This document shows, piece after piece, positions 62,069 to 64,000 of a DNA stretch of 64,000 nt (its first letter is position 1; each line of letters opens with the position of its first letter). A program made the translations under genes and the position numbers. Under the pieces are notes generated by a model. It had not been told where the DNA came from. It saw only the letters and a list, made by a program, of their open reading frames with translations, and made no database searches. Source of the stretch: Plutella xylostella (taxonomy: Eukaryota; Arthropoda; Insecta; Lepidoptera; Plutellidae); the NCBI RefSeq assembly GCF_932276165.1, contig NC_064004.1, positions 1,188,001 through 1,252,000 of the forward strand, written 5' to 3'.

Positions 62069-62287
62069 TCCTAACTAATATTATAAATGCGAAAGTAACT
62101 GTGTCTGTCTGTTTGTCTGTCTGTCTGTCTGCCTGTTACTCTTTCACGCCAAAACTACTGAACGGATTTGAATGAAATTTGGTATACATACGGTCTAGAC
62201 CCTGGGAAAGAACATAGGCTACTTTTTATCCCGGAATTCCCACGGGAAAACTTTTTATGGCGAAGCGAAGCGCGCGGGAACAGCTAG
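62069..62287 (+). mobile_element. Non-autonomous Helitron copy 7
   Basis: A|TCCTAACTAATATTATAA ... GGGAACAGCTAG|T; the TCCTAA start is doubled (ATCCTAATCCTAAC). Confidence 0.9.
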
Positions 62288-62365
62288 TTTTAATATAAAA
62301 CACTCCACTTCTATACCACTGAGCTTTTACTTTGAATGAGTTCGGTTAGAAGATTTTCATTTATA

Positions 62366-62538
62366 CACTCACAGGCAATGAAAAAGTTCCAGTGGGAAAA
62401 ACACCAAATTCCTTTTAAACTGAAAAAAAAACTAACAACTGCAATATTTAAAAAGTACGAAGTAAGTACCTACTTACCTACAACGGCGGCGCATCAGAAT
62501 ATTACCAACTAAAAACGTAAATATTTAGTTCAAATTTA
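62366..62538 (+). mobile_element. Tc-MITE, right end missing
   Basis: CACTCACAGGCAATGAAAAA, CCAGTGGGAAAAACACCAAA, GCATCAGAATATTACCAACT; stops where the Y repeat resumes (AATGGTTGTCATCTTG). Confidence 0.75.
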
Positions 62539-62858
62539 GAATGGTTGTCATCTTGTCATTAGGTTGAACTTAAAACGGTTTGGCAGTAAACAAAACGCGG
62601 ACAGTTCTTTACTTTGTGTTTGTATGTGACAAACCATCTGCTCGGTATATTGTTAATCTAAGGCTGTATGCCGCTAGATGGAGAGATTGTCGTCGACTGT
62701 ACCTGCTCCAAATTACGTCTAATGATAGATGTGATGCGTTGATATTCAAATGGGATGTATTTTATCAACATTGCGGTGGGTGGTTTGATCTGTAGATTAC
62801 AATAAAATTCTGTGTGTATAGAGTAAGTATACCAGTTAACTGACACCCTGATTTTAAT

Positions 62859-63115
62859 GACGACCGAATGGCGCAGTGGTTAGTGACCCTGACTACTGAG
62901 CTGAAGGTCCCGGGTTCGATTCCCGGCTGGGGCAGATATTTGTTTAAACACAGATATTTGCACTCGGGTCTTGGGTGTTGATATTTATATTTAGTATCTA
63001 TCTATCTATGTATTTGTGTAGATATATCAGCTGTCCGACACCCATAACACAGGTCCTGCCTAGCTTGGGGTCGGATGGCCGTGTGTGAGATGTCCCCACA
63101 TATTTATTTATTTAA
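62859..63115 (+). mobile_element. SINE-2 copy 4
   Basis: GACGACCGAATGGCGCAGTG head, GGTTCGATTCC B box, SINE-2 body to CCCCACATATTTATTTATTT. Confidence 0.92.
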
Positions 63116-63117
63116 TA

Positions 63118-63536
63118 CACTCACAAGCAATGAAAAAGTTCCAGTGACACTATCACCAAATTAGTCCTAAACAGAAAAAAATCTAGCCTAAACGACGTCT
63201 GCATTTTAAATATTGAATAACATTTAATTTTAACAGTGCATTAGAACATTACCAACAATCCTAACTAATATTATAAATGCGAAAGTAACTGTGTCTGTCT
63301 GTCTGTCTATCTGTTACTCTTTCACGGCAAAACTACTGTACGGATTTGAATGAAATTTGGAATACATATGGCCTAGACCCTGAGAAAGAACATAGGCTAC
63401 TTTTTATCCCAGAATTCCCACGGGAGCGAAGCGAAGCGCGCGGGAACAGCTAGTATGTTATAATTGAATGTTTTTATAAATTGAGGCCATTTTGATGTCA
63501 GCATTTTATGCCTGGAACTTTTTCATTGCTCGCTAG
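63118..63536. mobile_element. Tc-MITE with Helitron inserted
   Basis: CACTCACAAGCAATGAAAAA to GGAACTTTTTCATTGCTCGC; right terminus mutated (CTAGTTA). Confidence 0.78.
63259..63453 (+). mobile_element. Non-autonomous Helitron copy 8
   Basis: A|TCCTAACTAATATTATAA ... GGGAACAGCTAG|T. Lacks the AAACTTTTTAAGG segment before GCGAAGCGAAGCG. Confidence 0.9.
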
Positions 63537-63557
63537 TTAATCTGTCAAATTAAACAA

Positions 63558-63640
63558 AAATATCTGTCATAGCCGGGATCGGACCCAAGACCTTAGGAAT
63601 AGCAGTCAGGATCACTAACCAGACTAACCACTACACTTGT
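63558..63640 (-). mobile_element. Decayed tRNA-SINE head
   Basis: AATATCTGTCATAGCCGGGA, TCGGACCCAAGACC, CAGTCAGGATCACTAACCAG: inverse SINE head with a duplicated ACTAACCA and mutated B box. Confidence 0.6.
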
Positions 63641-63645
63641 ATAAA

Positions 63646-64000
63646 AAAGCTACTGTTGAAGCTCGAAACCTAACTAGACACACTAGCTTTAAACAATGTG
63701 CAAGTTTAAGTGCCAATTTCTCCATAGTCGGTTAGAGCATAACCATTTATTAGTGTAAAGTTTTTTGTGCAAATCAGTGTAAAACAGGCGGTAACCGATA
63801 AAGCTACTGTTTAAGCTCCATATCTAACCTCAGAACAATAACTATTTAGAAACCTAACTAGACACAATAGCTTTCAAACAATGTGCAAGTTTAAGTGCCA
63901 ATTTCTCCATAGTCGGTTAGAGCATAACCATTTATTAGTGTAAAGTTTTTTGTACAAATCAGTGTAAAACAGGCGGTAACCGATAAAGCCACTGTTTAAG
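63646..64000 (+). repeat. Tandem repeat, units of about 154 and 185 bp, running off the window
   Basis: Units start AAAGCTACTG at 63646, 63800 and (AAAGCCACTG) 63985. Shared: AACCTAACTAGACACA, AATGTGCAAGTTTAAGTGCC, CGGTTAGAGCATAACCATTT, AAAACAGGCGGTAACCGAT. Unit 2 has about 30 extra bases (CTAACCTCAGAACAATAACT). The third unit is cut by the window edge. Confidence 0.9.

Larger units (their letters stand above)
62005..62665 (+). mobile_element. Y repeat with Helitron and Tc-MITE inserted
   Basis: CTTAGACTAACAATGTACCA, GATGGAGTGTCAGTGGAAAA on the left; TGACAAACCATCTGCTCGGT, ATATTGTTAATCTAAG on the right. Confidence 0.75.

Overview
The window looks like repeat-dominated, AT-rich nuclear DNA of an insect, most probably a moth or butterfly. 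The evidence is repeat content: Helitron-type ends (A|TC ... CTAG|T) around a GTCT microsatellite, a CR1/Jockey-like LINE whose ORF1 carries an FP25K-like domain, tRNA-headed SINEs, and MITEs with TA, TTA/TAA, 8-bp and 9-bp target duplications. There are no operons, CRISPR arrays or prokaryotic signals. Only one short stretch looks like a host coding exon (46292-46449, minus strand). Order assignment is inference; no search was possible. Layout: 0-7 kb holds decayed LINE tails and several MITEs, including a hAT-type MITE at 4592-5090 with an exact 8-bp target duplication. 7.5-12.2 kb holds a nearly complete LINE with intact ORF2 and an ORF1 cut at its 5' end by a small MITE. 12-48 kb is a mosaic of SINEs, Helitrons, MITEs and LINE 3' ends, often inserted into each other; 26837-28024 is a three-level nest. 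48124-53661 is a very young LTR retrotransposon with identical-looking 1164-bp LTRs, a tRNA-Lys-type primer site and one ORF (gag, protease, integrase remnant) but no reverse transcriptase. 54160-55806 is an apparently intact Tc1 transposon (DD34E) with its own TATA/TCAGT promoter. 56-64 kb is again nested repeats and ends in a tandem repeat running off the window. How the parts interact (inference): the Tc1 terminal sequence CACTCGCGAGCAA resembles the ends of a swarm of MITEs in the window, so its transposase may move them. The SINE-3 family ends in the same 3' sequence and GAATA tail as a LINE fragment at 60.4 kb, the usual sign of a SINE borrowing LINE machinery. The LTR element lacks polymerase and would need a helper. 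Names used below for repeat families I cannot match to a database: SINE-1, SINE-2 (shared tRNA head, different bodies), SINE-3 (other head); Tc-MITE (ends CACTCRCGRGCAA); V-MITE (ends CAGTGCCACAAACTTATC); A-MITE (ends CAGGGTGTTGCA); B-MITE (ends CTACTCTTGAAAGGCAATG); X-MITE (ends GATCACAGGATTCGATAC); Z-MITE (ends TACAGTAAAACTATAAAG); Y repeat (ends CTTAGATTAACAATATAC). Boundaries of old copies are approximate.
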